The notes: generated by a model from the letters alone, not told the origin. Shown: positions 33,230 to 44,694, numbered from the stretch's first letter. The stretch: DNA of 64,000 nt from Rhabditophanes sp. KR3021 (GCA_963281155.1 CAUJLY010000001.1:2976001-3040000), one strand, 5' to 3'. Made by a program: numbers and translations.

Positions 33230-34070
33230 ATTTTGCGAACCTAAAATGTGCACATAATTATTAAAGATTAAAGATATCACCAAATAAACACACAAACCCA
33301 AATTTTAAAGCATGATCATGTGTTTTGGTAAACTAATCAACGAGATAGATTAAACTTTGGTAATGATTTAAATGGTCTGTTCAATATATTTACGAACACT
33401 TTAAATATATAGTTTGATTGTGGATGAAGGAAGAAGGTTGGCCAAATCTTTTTTTCCAATTTATAGCTAAATGCACATTAATATACATTGTGCATAGATA
33501 AATGTTATGGTTTGCGTTGGCAGAAACATGCTAATAAACTTTCTTCTGCCTTCGCCTTTGTTTGTTTAATTTCTGCTGTGTTGTATTTTTCTAATCTTTG
33601 TTTATGATTACAAATGAATGTGTGTGGAAAATATGGTGGCACGCTTGGAAACGACTTGAAGGAAAAGCAAAAGTAATAAAATTCAAAGAACATTTTTTAT
33701 TGTCGCATTAAAACAAGAAAATGACTATTCTATTAATGTTCAAAAATAATATCAGGTTGACTTGAAAAATTTATCCGTGATTTTGCTGAAATACATTTGC
33801 ATGATTAGTCATATTTATTTTTCAACAATTGATCAACATTGTTTGGCAATTTAAAATATTTCTTTTAGTTGATCATGCCAGAGATTTGGAAAGTGAGATA
33901 AATGATACTACACTAATTGTCATTAAATTTTTAAATAGTTTCTCATTAACAGTTAGTTACTTTTTATTTTTTAATCGATGGGTTTTTAAATAAATTGTAA
34001 TAGTTCAATATATCTTCATGTGTTACAAATATTTAAAAATAAATCTATTGATAAATAAAATAAATAATGA
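33230..34070. other. Intergenic, no gene seen
   Basis: Upstream region of the UGT gene. A short minus-strand ORF at 33505-33693 has no support. Confidence 0.4.
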
Positions 34071-34310
34071 TCAACGTACAAGTAAATGAGCATCTTCAAC
34101 TAGTGGATAAAGCGGATAGTTCCAATACAAAAACGGACTAGCAAAGATAAGACTTATTCCGATGACACAAAGACTATAAGGTAACAATGGCTTTTGGTCA
34201 TATATACAACAAAATAGTAGTTCCGAGAATATTAACAAGCGATTGCTGCTGGTTTTTAACATCACTTTACAAAATATAAAGACAACATTTATGATTAAAT
34301 GCGGCAAAGG
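34071..34310 (-). other. Possible membrane-protein fragment
   Basis: A minus-strand open stretch without a clear ATG reads LIINVVFIFCKVMLK, then ELLFCCIYDQ, then LCVIGISLIFASPFLYW, and ends at 34071 followed by A-rich sequence with AATAAA-like strings. It could be the last exon of a receptor or other membrane protein whose upstream part is lost. No family is assigned. Confidence 0.2.
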
Positions 34311-34594
34311 AAAAGGATAATAACATATGTAAAACTTAATAATTTACTTGTCAATTTAAGAAAATATTGCTAAGTTAAAACAAAACAAGGCTGTAAAATT
34401 TAAATTACCATACAATAGGAAGTTGAAATGTTTTAGAACATTCCGATGAACTTATGTATTCAAGGCATGAATATTTATTTCCATTTTTGTTAGAAATGAC
34501 TAGACAATTAATAAATTATAATCGCCAGCTAAAAGATATTAAAATGAAAACTGTTGTAAAATCATAACAATTCTTACATTAAATTCATTTGAAC

Positions 34595-35546
34595 ATGGAA
34601 AATATGTCTGCTCTGCTAAAAATAACCTATATTTTACTAATATCAATACCGGCAATGTCAAATATTCTAGGAATATATTCGGTACTTAAACTAAAGCGGT
34701 TCAAAAATTGCTTTGGCTATATCAATTTAGTTATAGCTATAACGGAGCTTTACATAGTTTTTGTCCACGCTTATCACACTCTGTGTTATTTTGACAATAA
34801 TCAAATCACCGTATTTAATATAAATATAATACAAAGACTTATGGGAGTATTCGATATGTTCTCATGGACTCTTGTGAAAATTGAACATTTATTTTTAACA
34901 ATCAACAGAGTTATTGCAACATTTTTTGCTACCTTTTATTTTTCAAAATTTAATACAAAAAACACAATAATTTACATAGCATTATTATTCTTCTCGGTAA
35001 TCTTTTTAACGACACCTTTTGCAAACGGCAGTTGTATATTTTATTTTAACTCAAGTTTGAGAATGTGGGTTTTTTTAGATACTCCCTGTACATATTTAAT
35101 TAGAAATATTTTGTCGTTTTATCTTTCTACAACCATAATAATTGCTGAATTAATAATGGATATTCTTGTTGTTAAATCTATTTTAGCAAAGTCAAAATAA
35201 CAAGATGAAGATAATAAATGTAGGAAGTAATAATAAGCTTCTTAAACAGAATTCAACTTTCAAGAGAGAAAGTATATTTGCATTTCAATGCATTTTTGTA
35301 AATACCTGTGTATTTATAAATTACCTATTTTACTTTGCAATGACAAGTGTTGTCAATTCGGCATCTACTTTAGTCTTGGCGGAAGACATAAACACATACA
35401 TTTTCTTATCAATTAATTCTATCGTTTTAATTGTCTGTAATAAAGAAGCTAGAGACTTATTCAGATGGACTCAATTTAAAAGTGTTTGTTTTCAAGTAAA
35501 AAATAGCGTTTTCAATGGAAGTAAAATTATGACCGTATTGCATTGA
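34595..35546 (+). pseudogene. Srx-like 7TM receptor with a frameshift
   Basis: Two overlapping frames, 34595-35199 and about 35196-35546, together match the intact paralog at 35738 over its full length (RFKNCFGYINLVIAITELY against SFKNCFGYICLSISITEYL; FTINR-type motif LTINRVIATFFATFY). The frame changes within TCAAAATAAC, where one extra A would explain it. No GT-AG intron fits the phases. With the frameshift the first frame ends after five helices. It is therefore a recent pseudogene or an assembly error in an A run. The ATG at 34595 is preferred to the TTG before it. Confidence 0.75.
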
Positions 35547-35737
35547 ACGAATCTTGAAACAACTTTAAAAAATATTATTTGGTTTGTCTAATTGTATAAA
35601 ATAAAATATTGTAATTATATAAAAAGGATTTAATGTTAAGATAATTATTTTGAATTGTTTTCAAAACACAGCATTTCATAATTATCGGCATTATTACTAA
35701 TTAAATTATCATTTTTAATTAAATTTCTGAATAAAAA

Positions 35738-36634
35738 ATGGTTCTTCTTATTAAAATCAGTTATATTGTATTAATTTGTGTAGACTTAACTTTACATTTT
35801 CTTTGCATATTTTCTATTCTTAAATTAAAAAGTTTTAAAAATTGTTTTGGATATATTTGCCTGAGTATCTCTATTACAGAATATTTAATTGTGGTTATAA
35901 TCGGATTTCATTTTTTGTACAGTTTTGATTTAAATGATCAAGATGAATTCAACAGATCATTTACACAAAGAATGATAGGAATACTAATAAATTACTTGTG
36001 GAATGTTTTATCTAATACAAATCTATTTTTAACAATTAATAGATTTATGGCTGTTATGTTTCCTGCTTTCTATTATAATAAATTCGATACAAAAATATCA
36101 ATCATTTACACACTATCAGCATGGTTTGTTTCAATTCTTTTTGTTTTGCCATACATTAGCGATAAATGCCAATATGTTTTTCTTGCCAATAGCAAGACAT
36201 GGACCTTTTTAAACACAGCGTGCAAGTTCTTGATTAAGGATATTTTATCTGTATATATCGTAATTCTTTTTTTTATTGTCCAAACTACAATGGATATTAT
36301 AGCTCTGAAACTTATTTTGAAAAGATCAAATTCTATTTCAAAAATAAAAATAGCAATCACGAATAACCAGTCTCTTACTAAAGAAACTTTTTTTACGAAA
36401 GAAACCATATTTGTATTTCAATGCGTATGCACGAACAATTGCATTCTTATTAGTAATTTAATTTATTTTTCTTTGCCTGGTTTCATAAAACAGTCGTTTA
36501 CATTGAAAATTGCAAATGATATGAATACATTTTTGTGTTTCTCAATTGAAGGCTTCATTTTTATTTTATGTAATAAAGATGCGAGAAATTTGTTTACTTG
36601 GAAAAAATTGAAAAGTTGGTTCAATCAAAAATGA
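35738..36634 (+). CDS. Serpentine 7TM receptor, Srx-like
   Basis: A single exon of 298 residues with seven hydrophobic segments. KNCFGYICLSISITEYL in helix 2 and FLTINRFMAVM followed by FPAFYYNKF after helix 3 resemble the Srx family, whose members have NRF...FP at this place. The tail is short and basic (TWKKLKSWFNQK). About 190 bases separate it from the end of its frameshifted tandem paralog. A chemosensory role is inferred from family. It has no intron, unlike most receptors here. Confidence 0.82.
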   Translation: MVLLIKISYIVLICVDLTLHFLCIFSILKLKSFKNCFGYICLSISITEYLIVVIIGFHFLYSFDLNDQDEFNRSFTQRMIGILINYLWNVLSNTNLFLTINRFMAVMFPAFYYNKFDTKISIIYTLSAWFVSILFVLPYISDKCQYVFLANSKTWTFLNTACKFLIKDILSVYIVILFFIVQTTMDIIALKLILKRSNSISKIKIAITNNQSLTKETFFTKETIFVFQCVCTNNCILISNLIYFSLPGFIKQSFTLKIANDMNTFLCFSIEGFIFILCNKDARNLFTWKKLKSWFNQK

Positions 36635-36931
36635 GAATTTAAGTATTTTGATAAAACATTTATTATTTTTTATCACATAAATAAGTATTTAATTATTAAT
36701 TAATCTTGACACAGTTTATCCTTAATACTTGTTTTTAAATAATAAAGTAATTAACTCAAGCCAATCAGATTTGAATATTGAAATTAGTAAAAAATAATAA
36801 ATAATTCATCCTCCCAGACAGCAATTAAATAAAAATATGATGTTCTATTGAGTCATTAACTATAAAAAAATGAAAATACTAAATTAAATACCTCTCAATT
36901 AATAAGCAATGATTAGATCATTTACAACATT

Positions 36932-37552
36932 TTATGCTTTAAGAGAACTTCTATTAGCAGTTAAAAGTCTAGTAATGTATGAACCAACTCGCTCACACCC
37001 AACACTTGAACCCGGGAGAGTACAATAATTAAAGGCAACATCTGACATCTGCGGCAATTCTTTCCTTCCTTTACCAAGCCAAAAAGAAGTTGGGTTTTCG
37101 AAACATCCTTCATAAATATATCCAACATACTGACTAGTTTTACATACATGTCTTTTAACACCTTCAATCTTGTTTCTAGGAAGCAACTCAAATCCTGGGT
37201 TTTTGTTGTTGTTTGAGACTAAATTTTCATCAACGGAAACATTGATAGAATTTGTAATTAGGTCTTTTACAATTTTTTCAGAAGCCTCCCATTCAGATTG
37301 AGTTAAAAAAGATGTTTGACAAATAGTTGGATTCAAATATGCAGTAACTGAACATTCTTCTTTTCCCAAATAACCCTCTTTTTTAACAATCTCATCAATT
37401 AAGTTTCTAATTAAACAAATAATTTCTTCACCCAACAAAGAATCATCAAATGCTGATTCTGGTTCATCATCCTTAACTCGAGTAACTATTTCCTCGTTCT
37501 CATCAGCTTCGGATGATAAACAAACTCCACAACTACTATTCAAATTGTTCAT
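36932..37552 (-). CDS. hAT transposase C-terminal-like ORF
   Basis: A single minus-strand ORF of 206 residues from an ATG at 37552. The last ~40 residues match the hAT dimerisation domain: ELPQMSDVAFNYCTLPG, then SSVGCERVGSYITRLL and a final NRSSL, like the usual LA..yl.iPatSv.sER...RsrL pattern. The rest is acidic (DENEEIVTRVKDDEPES) with no catalytic RNase H-like region visible. It may be a truncated transposon, or a host gene that kept only this end. No terminal repeats were found nearby, though the foldback element at 11800 has hAT-like ends. A second frame at 36961-37191 is a shadow. Confidence 0.55.
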   Translation of the reverse strand: MNNLNSSCGVCLSSEADENEEIVTRVKDDEPESAFDDSLLGEEIICLIRNLIDEIVKKEGYLGKEECSVTAYLNPTICQTSFLTQSEWEASEKIVKDLITNSINVSVDENLVSNNNKNPGFELLPRNKIEGVKRHVCKTSQYVGYIYEGCFENPTSFWLGKGRKELPQMSDVAFNYCTLPGSSVGCERVGSYITRLLTANRSSLKA

Positions 37553-37705
37553 CTCCAATTCAGAATTTTTGAGATTTATTAACCAAAAAACAGTCTAGAT
37601 AATAGAGGTAGAACTTCCCTATTGGCAATTTGATGTTCATGTAAATTTCAGTGTATTATTTTTATATTTTAATATTCGACAAAGAATCAAAAATTAGTCT
37701 ACATC

Positions 37706-37777
37706 TCCCATGTGGTCTAGTGGTTAGGATTCGTGGCTTTCACCCACGCGGCCCGGGTCCGATTCCCGGCATGGGAA
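37706..37777 (+). tRNA. tRNA-Glu (TTC)
   Basis: Same gene sequence as 9131-9202. A T5 terminator follows after AATAC. Confidence 0.95.
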
Positions 37778-37853
37778 TACTTTTTGCAAATTATTTACAA
37801 ATCTACAAAGTTTAACTTAAAACAAGGATAAATCCTCGATATTGTTATCAACG

Positions 37854-37925
37854 GCGTCCGTGGTGTAATGGTCAGCATGCGCGCCTTCCAAGCACGCGAT
37901 AGGGGTTCGATTCCCCTCGGACGCA
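37854..37925 (+). tRNA. tRNA-Gly (TCC)
   Basis: The acceptor GCGTCCG/CGGACGC, loop CTTCCAA (TCC) and T-arm GGGGTTCGATTCCCC are all present. A T5 run follows. Confidence 0.95.
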
Positions 37926-38321
37926 TATATTTTTGTCATTTTCAAACAAATATGAATAAGTCGTTTTGTACTTCACTTTAATTAGCAATCTTGCATAACT
38001 AATGAGTTGTGTTCTTAATAATAAGCATTCAATCGTAATCTATTTATTCAATAAAGCAAATAATCTAACTGATGATAAGTTAGATAAATGTAGCATATAT
38101 ATTATTACTATTCTTATTTTATGCCAATATGTATATTTATCTTATTTATAAGAGAGGTTTTCTCTTTGATAAACGTCTCATTTTTGATTTAGTTATTTAT
38201 CTGTACACCCTGCTTGCTACGAAACAGCATTAACCCAATTAGCATGAAATGGATATTGACTATATCTCGCTAACTAAAATGAAAATAAGTATCTATCTAC
38301 TTTTTACTATTACTATTAAAC
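37926..38321. other. Intergenic, no gene seen
   Basis: Spacer after tRNA-Gly. Nothing recognised until the SKP1-like ATG. Confidence 0.4.
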
Positions 38322-38764
38322 ATGTCAGCGGTCAAATCTATCTCAGTACTTTCATCAGATCAAAAAGAATTAGATCTTCCTAGGTGTGTCGTTGAATATT
38401 CAGGTTTTTTATCTCAAATGATTAATGGTAAGTTAATTAATTACATGAACAAATAATAATCACATATTTAGATCTTGGTATTGAATTGGATTCTACCGAA
38501 GATATAGGCATTGAAAGAATTCCTCTAAAATGTACAAAACAGGGTTTGGAAAAAATTATCGAAGTTTGTAAATTTTACAATTATAATCCTAAACTTGAAG
38601 AAGGCGACACTGAGGATGCCAAAGCCCTTTACCAAACAAAGATTAACCTATATCGAAAATGATTTTTCCCCCGAAGATAAGGAATATGTGAGTTAATTTA
38701 GTTTTTATTGTTTATTATAAAATTCTTTTAGCTTGAAGATGCAAACAGATGGAGTGATCTCTGA
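38322..38764 (+). pseudogene. SKP1-like (SCF adaptor) gene with internal deletion
   Basis: Exon 1 (38322-38427) and exon 2 (from 38472), joined across a 44-nt intron, encode the SKP1 N-terminal BTB-like fold. It starts MSAVKSISVLSSDQKEL and has MINDLGIELDS, ERIPLKCTKQGLEKIIEVC and FYNYNPKLEEGDTED. The frame ends at 38662. Just past it, in another frame, IENDFSPEDKEY, an intron and ANRWSDL-stop at 38764 give the family's C-terminal end (ndFtpEEe...NxWc). The middle ~60 residues that normally bind F-box proteins (from WD..FL to TPEEIR) are missing. This looks like an internally deleted relic. A 98-residue truncated product is possible. Confidence 0.65.
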
Positions 38765-39459
38765 GATATACTGCAGTATATATAAAATAACTTTGACCAG
38801 ATTCGGAATACACCTTTTCGAGACTTCTTTTCTTTATCATTGCTTTGCAGACGGTTTATCCCCAACCAAATAAGATTTTAGCTTTCTACATAAGAGCGTT
38901 GATTAATGTAAACCTATTTTGACACTTATAATGATAGTACAAAAAAAATATTTTTTACCGCTTGTGGTCTTCCCTTATTAGTCGTCCTAGCAAGCAAACC
39001 ACTTGATTTTATAAATATGCCACTAGACTCAGTTTTCTAAGGCTAAAAACTGGTGCAACAGTTTTTTCATAACATCGGTTTAAAGCACATTCCCGAAGAA
39101 AGTCTGAGAAAGCCAAGGTTTGTGACCATTTATTCCTATGCCCGGAGCAATATATATTTTCTAAAAATTTTGCTAATGCAGTCTGAAAGCCACGGTATTT
39201 TTATATCTAAATCATTAAAAAAATCTTTGATATCTCTTTTCTGCTTGTCGGAGAGGCATTTAAATTTTTTACAAAACAAAATTGTAGACTAATTTACTTA
39301 TTTACGGAATTTAATAGTAGTAAATTGTGTGTATCTTGTAAATCTAAAAAGAAGCTTTAAACTTCTGCGGATATATAGGTACTTACTTTCAAAATGAATA
39401 TGGGATATATTTTATAGATGCTGTAAAAATTCAATTTTATTTGTTCAGTAAAAAGTTAT
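38765..39459. other. Intergenic with weak ORF
   Basis: Contains a GTG-started ORF (39053-39292) with no family match. It may include further scrambled SKP1-related sequence, which I could not confirm. Confidence 0.3.
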
Positions 39460-39533
39460 TGCCGCCAGCAGGGGTCGAACCTGCGACCTTGGGCTTATTA
39501 GACCCACGCTCTAACCGACTGAGCTATGGCGGC
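39460..39533 (-). tRNA. tRNA-Ile (AAT)
   Basis: Minus-strand copy with the same body as the tRNA-Ile genes in the duplicated blocks. The terminator reads AATAACTTTTTAC. Confidence 0.95.
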
Positions 39534-40078
39534 TTGTAATAATTTCTTTAAATGTTCATTTTAATTTTAATGACTACTTACACATTTATGTAATCTTTTC
39601 AAATAAAATATTTAAATAATGTGTCGATGCTTGTAAAATCTTTTATACATATTTATAATAGGTGAAATGCTCTAATATAATTGGTCAGGTATATTTTAAT
39701 GGCCTGTTAACAAAAACATTACGTTTTAATAAATATATAATCATAAGTCTGAAATGCATGTGAATATTGTATAAGGAAGGGAGATTTTTTTAAAATTAGT
39801 TATAATATATTAAGGGGCATATCGAGATTTAATTTTTAATGCATTTGAAAGAGTTGTTGAAAGCTTTTTACTGTGATTGTATTTTAAAAAATAGGTGAAA
39901 AAGAACAGCTTATAAGCAGTTTAAAACAATTTAAAATACTCTGCAAAGATTTTCAAACAACTGCATGTATGAATTTACGTATAGACACATGGTTCACAAA
40001 AGAATAAATGTTACCACTGTTGATACATTTGTTATTTTATTTCATAAACTAATATCTATTATTCTTTAGAGTTAAAAA
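39534..40078. other. Intergenic, no gene seen
   Basis: AT-rich spacer and upstream region of the receptor at 40079. Confidence 0.4.
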
Positions 40079-41154
40079 ATGGAAACAACAAATGTTTCAA
40101 CAGTTCCCGAAGGTTATGAAATATACAAGCAAAATGACACAGACAATTTTATTCTTTTCCAAGACATCAATTTTGCACTCGGATTTGCCGGGTCATTGGT
40201 AAACATTCAATTGTTATTAATCATGTTTACTTCTTTTACCTATTTATCTGAAAATAAATTGATATCATGCTTGGCGATTGGCGATTGCTTAAATTGCCTG
40301 GGAGTAATGTTGCAAGGGCTTCAAAGAGGAAATATCTATCGAAAAGCATTCACTCAAAACATCATTCCTATCCAAACTTACTGGAGTTGTGCTTGGATGG
40401 CTTTTGATCTAATACAATTATTGGGAGCCCTCCTACCAGCTATAACAACCTTTTGTATGGGATGCGAACGATATTTGGCTTCTAATTATCTTCACATATA
40501 TAGGAAGAAGTTTAACATTTGGGGAACTTTATTTACTACCACTTGTATTGCTTACACATTTGTAGCCGTTTTAATAGCTTTCATCTTATCATTCTTGAAT
40601 CGGGACCAAAAAGCAAATTATTGGTGTGGCAGAAAAGTGTCCTACACCCATAATTACATGCGCTTTTGCTATTTGATGAATGTTTTTTGCTATTTCTCGT
40701 GTTTCCTATCTACTACATTTTGCCTAATTAAGGTTAGAAGAATGTTAAAAAGTAATAACGGAAATCAAGAAAATAAAGATAATTTGTTGAGGATAAAAAA
40801 TTTATTTGTAATTGTTGTGATAAGTACAATTACCGTGGCTTTGCCGTCACTTATCTCATTTGCTACTTCTTTTCGCGGAATCGTACGTTTAATTTTTCTT
40901 TGTTTTATCACACATAATTGTAGGCGGATGTAGCAATTGCTGATGCCTCAGATTGGATGCTTGTCTTCAAAAGTTCAATGAATTTATTTGTTTATTTTAA
41001 TCTTAATATGGAGTTCAGAAAACGTGTCATCTCCATTTTCAAAAAGATTCAAGTTTTACTCGCTACAAAAAACACTACACCGATAATAGCAACTAAAATA
41101 AGTGTAACTCAAAAAAGCAGCGTCACAAAATCTAAAACAATTACTTTGAAATGA
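40079..41154 (+). CDS. Serpentine 7TM receptor, rhodopsin-like group
   Basis: Two exons, 40079-40882 and 40924-41154, with a 41-nt intron in phase 0, give 344 residues. A short extracellular N-terminus with an N-glycosylation site (TTNVST) precedes seven helices. ISCLAIGDCLNCLG in helix 2 has the Asp typical of rhodopsin-like receptors. TTFCMGCERYLASN follows helix 3, with ER-Y in the DRY position. A conserved-looking Cys pair is WSCAW before helix 3 and YWCGRK in loop 2. The tail is Lys/Thr/Ser-rich. Closest in style to Srsx-type receptors. Ligand unknown. Confidence 0.82.
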
Positions 41155-41955
41155 TATCCAACTTATACACAATTAAAATATGTAATAAAGTATTTGTGCT
41201 CAGTTACTAAATTCATTCCATTACTAAACGATATTATTTATCAATTAAACCAAATGCTTTTCCAATATTTAGGTGTAATTAAATCGTGCGATTTATCCTT
41301 GCCGAATAAAATTACATTAACGTTAAAATAGAAATATTTACTCCCGCATGATAAGGGAGAATTCTCAATTATTTTATCAATCAAAACAATTCTACCTTTT
41401 TAAATCATCGTTAAATACAATAGTAGTTTTCAAGATGCATCAATCACTTTTTTAATCAGATAGAGTATTAGATAAATATATTTTAACGTGGTTAAGATGA
41501 TCAAAAGGATTTTCCGCTTTTAAATCCAAAAAATCATATCAATTGTTATGATTAATGCCAAGACAAATAAATAAATACAAATAATTGAGATCATTTGTAT
41601 TCTATCAATAGATCATACAAATCTAATCTGACATTTTAGTTTAATTCCTTAAAACTATACTCTTTAAAGTATCTTTTGAATATTTTTATAATAATACTTG
41701 GTTAAATTGTTTAGCATTGGTATTCTTTAAATTACTTTTATTAAGAATAGGTCATTTTGCAGACAAACTTTAACTTTGATATTTAGATCTAAAGGCTTAA
41801 ACAACAGATTAAAGTACATTTTTTTAGTGGAAACACGTATTAAACCATCACAATCAAAGTTATAAAAACAATTGCATTTCATTTATATTTCATACAGTTG
41901 ACATATAATATTATTGTTTTGTTGTCCTACATAATTTTAATCTGATTTACTAAAA
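41155..41955. other. Intergenic, no gene seen
   Basis: About 800 bases of AT-rich spacer upstream of the amidase gene. Nothing recognised. Confidence 0.45.
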
Positions 41956-43590
41956 ATGGTTCTATTATTTCCTTTTATAAAAACAATTGATGTTGACCAT
42001 TACAATGTGTTTTTCAAAACTCTAATTTATGTAATTCACGTATTGTACTGCTTCTTGGTTAATACTGTTTTTGCATTTATTAATAATTTTACTCCAAGAA
42101 AGTGTGTTCCAAAGATAAAGAATGCCCTGCTTTTGAAATCTGCTACTGATTGTGCGAGTTTGATAAGAAAAGGTGAATTAACAAGTTTCGATTTAGTATC
42201 GGCTTATATTGAACGTCAGAAAGAAGTACACCCGTTGATTAATGCTGTTGCTTATGATAATTATGAGTACGCATTAAGAAAAGCTGCCAAAATTGATAAT
42301 TACTTAGCTCAATTAGATAGACATTCTTCCGAATTTGAAAATTTATCCACTACGAAGCCATTTTTGGGGATTCCATTTACGGTCAAGTCATCAATTTGCG
42401 TTAAGAACTGCAAAGCTATTGCAGGTATAGTTTGCAGAATGAATTTGGAACCATGTACTCAAGAACATGATGGAATAACTAATCTTAAAGAGGCAGGTGC
42501 AATTCCTCTGAGTTTTACAAATGTACCGACCATGTGCTTATGGGTCGAATCACATAATTATGTTTCTGGCCGTACTTCTAATCCTTATGATATTAGACGA
42601 ACGTGCGGGGGTTCAAGTGGAGGAGAAGGTTCAGTTATTGGGGCTGGAGGTTCACTATTTGGAATTGGCAGTGATCTGGGTGGATCGATTAGAATTCCAG
42701 CTAGCTTATGTGGTGTATTTGGTTTCAAATGTTCTCCAAACGCATTACCAGATAATTTTCATATTCCGGATGGTGGTAAAGATCTGAGACATATGGCTCA
42801 CCTGGGTCCTTTAGCAAGATATGCAACAGATTTAAAAGAAGTGACAAAATTTTATTGTAATGATGAACAAAGAAAAAATCTTAGACTAGATGAGCCAACA
42901 AATATGCAAGAGCTTAAATACTTTTATATAGACGATATTAGTTACCTTGATGCCGAGCCCATTGCAAATGAATGTCGCGCAGTTGTTCACGATGTTGCCA
43001 ATGAATTGTCCAAAACAAATGTAACGACTCAAGTCAAAATAGATGAGTTTAAATATTCTTGCGACTTCTGGTTTGCACAATATCAAAAAGCAGTAGATTC
43101 AAAGTTTGATGGACTTAATGGATACTTGAATAACTTTGATCCTAATGAAGCTTTAAGTGTTCCATATGAAATGGTCAAAAATATACTTGGATTCAAAACT
43201 GATTTTGATTTAGGTGCTCTATCTTTGTCATTTGATATCAAACACGTTAAATCATTTAATGAGAAATATTTAAACTTATATCTAGAAAAATTCGAAGCCT
43301 TTAGAACAAAGCTAATTAAAATGTTATCTAATGATGGAGTTTTAATCTTACCGGCGTGGCCAACTGCTGCTCCATTCCATCGTGAATTGCTTTTTAATCG
43401 AGCTAACCTTTCATATACCGCAGTTTTTAATGCTTTAGGGTTTCCAGTTATTTCATGCCCAATTGCATTGAATAAAAATGGCCTTCCACTTAATGTTCAA
43501 ATTGTAGCTGTGCCAAATAATGATAAAATTTTGTTTGATGTTGCAATTGAAATTGAAAAGATTTTTGGTGGGTGGAAAGAAGCTATTTAA
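41956..43590 (+). CDS. Fatty-acid amide hydrolase-like amidase
   Basis: A single exon of 544 residues in the amidase-signature family. The N-terminus has a hydrophobic membrane segment (TLIYVIHVLYCFLVNTVFA), as in FAAH. The Ser-Ser-Lys triad is visible: Lys144 in GIPFTVKSS, the cis-Ser at 220 in CGGSSGGEG, and the nucleophile Ser244 in GSDLGGSIRIP. The spacings (76 and 24) match FAAH. The C-terminus has LPAWPTAAPFH and FPVISCPIALNKNGLP, typical of the fold. FAAH enzymes hydrolyse N-acylethanolamines and other fatty-acid amides at endomembranes. That substrate is inferred. The lack of introns in a gene this long is unusual for this window. Confidence 0.92.
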   Translation: MVLLFPFIKTIDVDHYNVFFKTLIYVIHVLYCFLVNTVFAFINNFTPRKCVPKIKNALLLKSATDCASLIRKGELTSFDLVSAYIERQKEVHPLINAVAYDNYEYALRKAAKIDNYLAQLDRHSSEFENLSTTKPFLGIPFTVKSSICVKNCKAIAGIVCRMNLEPCTQEHDGITNLKEAGAIPLSFTNVPTMCLWVESHNYVSGRTSNPYDIRRTCGGSSGGEGSVIGAGGSLFGIGSDLGGSIRIPASLCGVFGFKCSPNALPDNFHIPDGGKDLRHMAHLGPLARYATDLKEVTKFYCNDEQRKNLRLDEPTNMQELKYFYIDDISYLDAEPIANECRAVVHDVANELSKTNVTTQVKIDEFKYSCDFWFAQYQKAVDSKFDGLNGYLNNFDPNEALSVPYEMVKNILGFKTDFDLGALSLSFDIKHVKSFNEKYLNLYLEKFEAFRTKLIKMLSNDGVLILPAWPTAAPFHRELLFNRANLSYTAVFNALGFPVISCPIALNKNGLPLNVQIVAVPNNDKILFDVAIEIEKIFGGWKEAI

Positions 43591-43708
43591 TGCATAAGAC
43601 TGTTATTCATGTTTAACGTAAAATAAACTTAATTACTCACACTAAAACTCATTTTATAATACCCATAAATGATTGATGAAGACATTAAAATATTACAAAA
43701 AGAGAATT

Positions 43709-43790
43709 TGATCAAAGTGGGATTCGAACCCACGCCTCCGAGGAGACTGGTGCCTTAAACCAGCGCCTTAGACCGCTCGGCCATCTGACC
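43709..43790 (-). tRNA. tRNA-Leu (AAG), copy 1
   Basis: An 82-nt class II tRNA: acceptor GGTCAGA/TTTGATC, loop TTAAGGC (AAG), variable arm TCTCCTCGGAGGC. First of three in a row, spaced about 190 bases. Confidence 0.93.
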
Positions 43791-43900
43791 TGTCATAATG
43801 GCTTTGGTTAATTCCACAAATTTTGATAGATATGTAGTCTTTAAAAAATTAAAAGGTATAATAATTGTGAAGTATCAAAATATAATAGCAAAAAGGGGTT

Positions 43901-43982
43901 TGATCAGAGTGGGATTCGAACCCACGCCTCCGAGGAGACTGGTGCCTTAAACCAGCGCCTTAGACCGCTCGGCCATCTGACC
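43901..43982 (-). tRNA. tRNA-Leu (AAG), copy 2
   Basis: As copy 1, but the acceptor 3' strand is TCTGATC, a stronger pairing. Confidence 0.94.
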
Positions 43983-44089
43983 TATGATATCAAACTTTAT
44001 TAACTCACAAATTAGTAGCTAAAAGTAATTGATTCTTAAAAACAGAAGAACAAATTGAAAAAATTACGAAAATGATCAAAAAGAGAATT

Positions 44090-44171
44090 TGATCAGAGTG
44101 GGATTCGAACCCACGCCTCCGAAGAGACTGGTGCCTTAAACCAGCGCCTTAGACCGCTCGGCCATCTGACC
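44090..44171 (-). tRNA. tRNA-Leu (AAG), copy 3
   Basis: As copy 2 with one base change in the variable arm (CCGAAGAGA on the plus strand instead of CCGAGGAGA), a probable weakening of that stem. Confidence 0.92.
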
Positions 44172-44277
44172 TGAAATTAATGTGATTGCTATATACGTTT
44201 ATTTGACAGCTACTGATAATAAGTACACTATCATTTAAAATCAAAGTAGAATTTCTCATTAATATTTGTCATCATCA

Positions 44278-44351
44278 GCCGCCATAGCTCAGTCGGTTAG
44301 AGCGTGGGTCTAATAAGCCCAAGGTCGCAGGTTCGACCCCTGCTGGCGGCA
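44278..44351 (+). tRNA. tRNA-Ile (AAT), block copy 2
   Basis: Same as 12392-12465. Confidence 0.95.
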
Positions 44352-44622
44352 ATAACTTTTTGCTTTTATTTAACAATAATGAAGTTTAGTATGTAAATTG
44401 GTTCCAAAAATACACTCTGAGCAATTTCAAAAAGGGATCCTGAATATCATTTAAAAAATACATTTCAATTTAAATAAACAAAACTAAAACAATTTCAAAT
44501 TAGTTATTTTTGTTCTTACAAAATTCATAAAAAGCATTTCCGTAATAGTTTTATATTATATTTTTCAGTTCAAATATACGTATGGAAAAAACATTATGAT
44601 CTGTAAAAATTATCCAAAAAAA

Positions 44623-44694
44623 TGCCGCATACAGGGATTGAACCTGTGACCTTCGGTTTACAAGACCGACGCTCTGCCACTGAGCTAAGACGGC
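44623..44694 (-). tRNA. tRNA-Thr (TGT), block copy 2
   Basis: Same as 12753-12824, including the acceptor mismatch. Confidence 0.92.
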
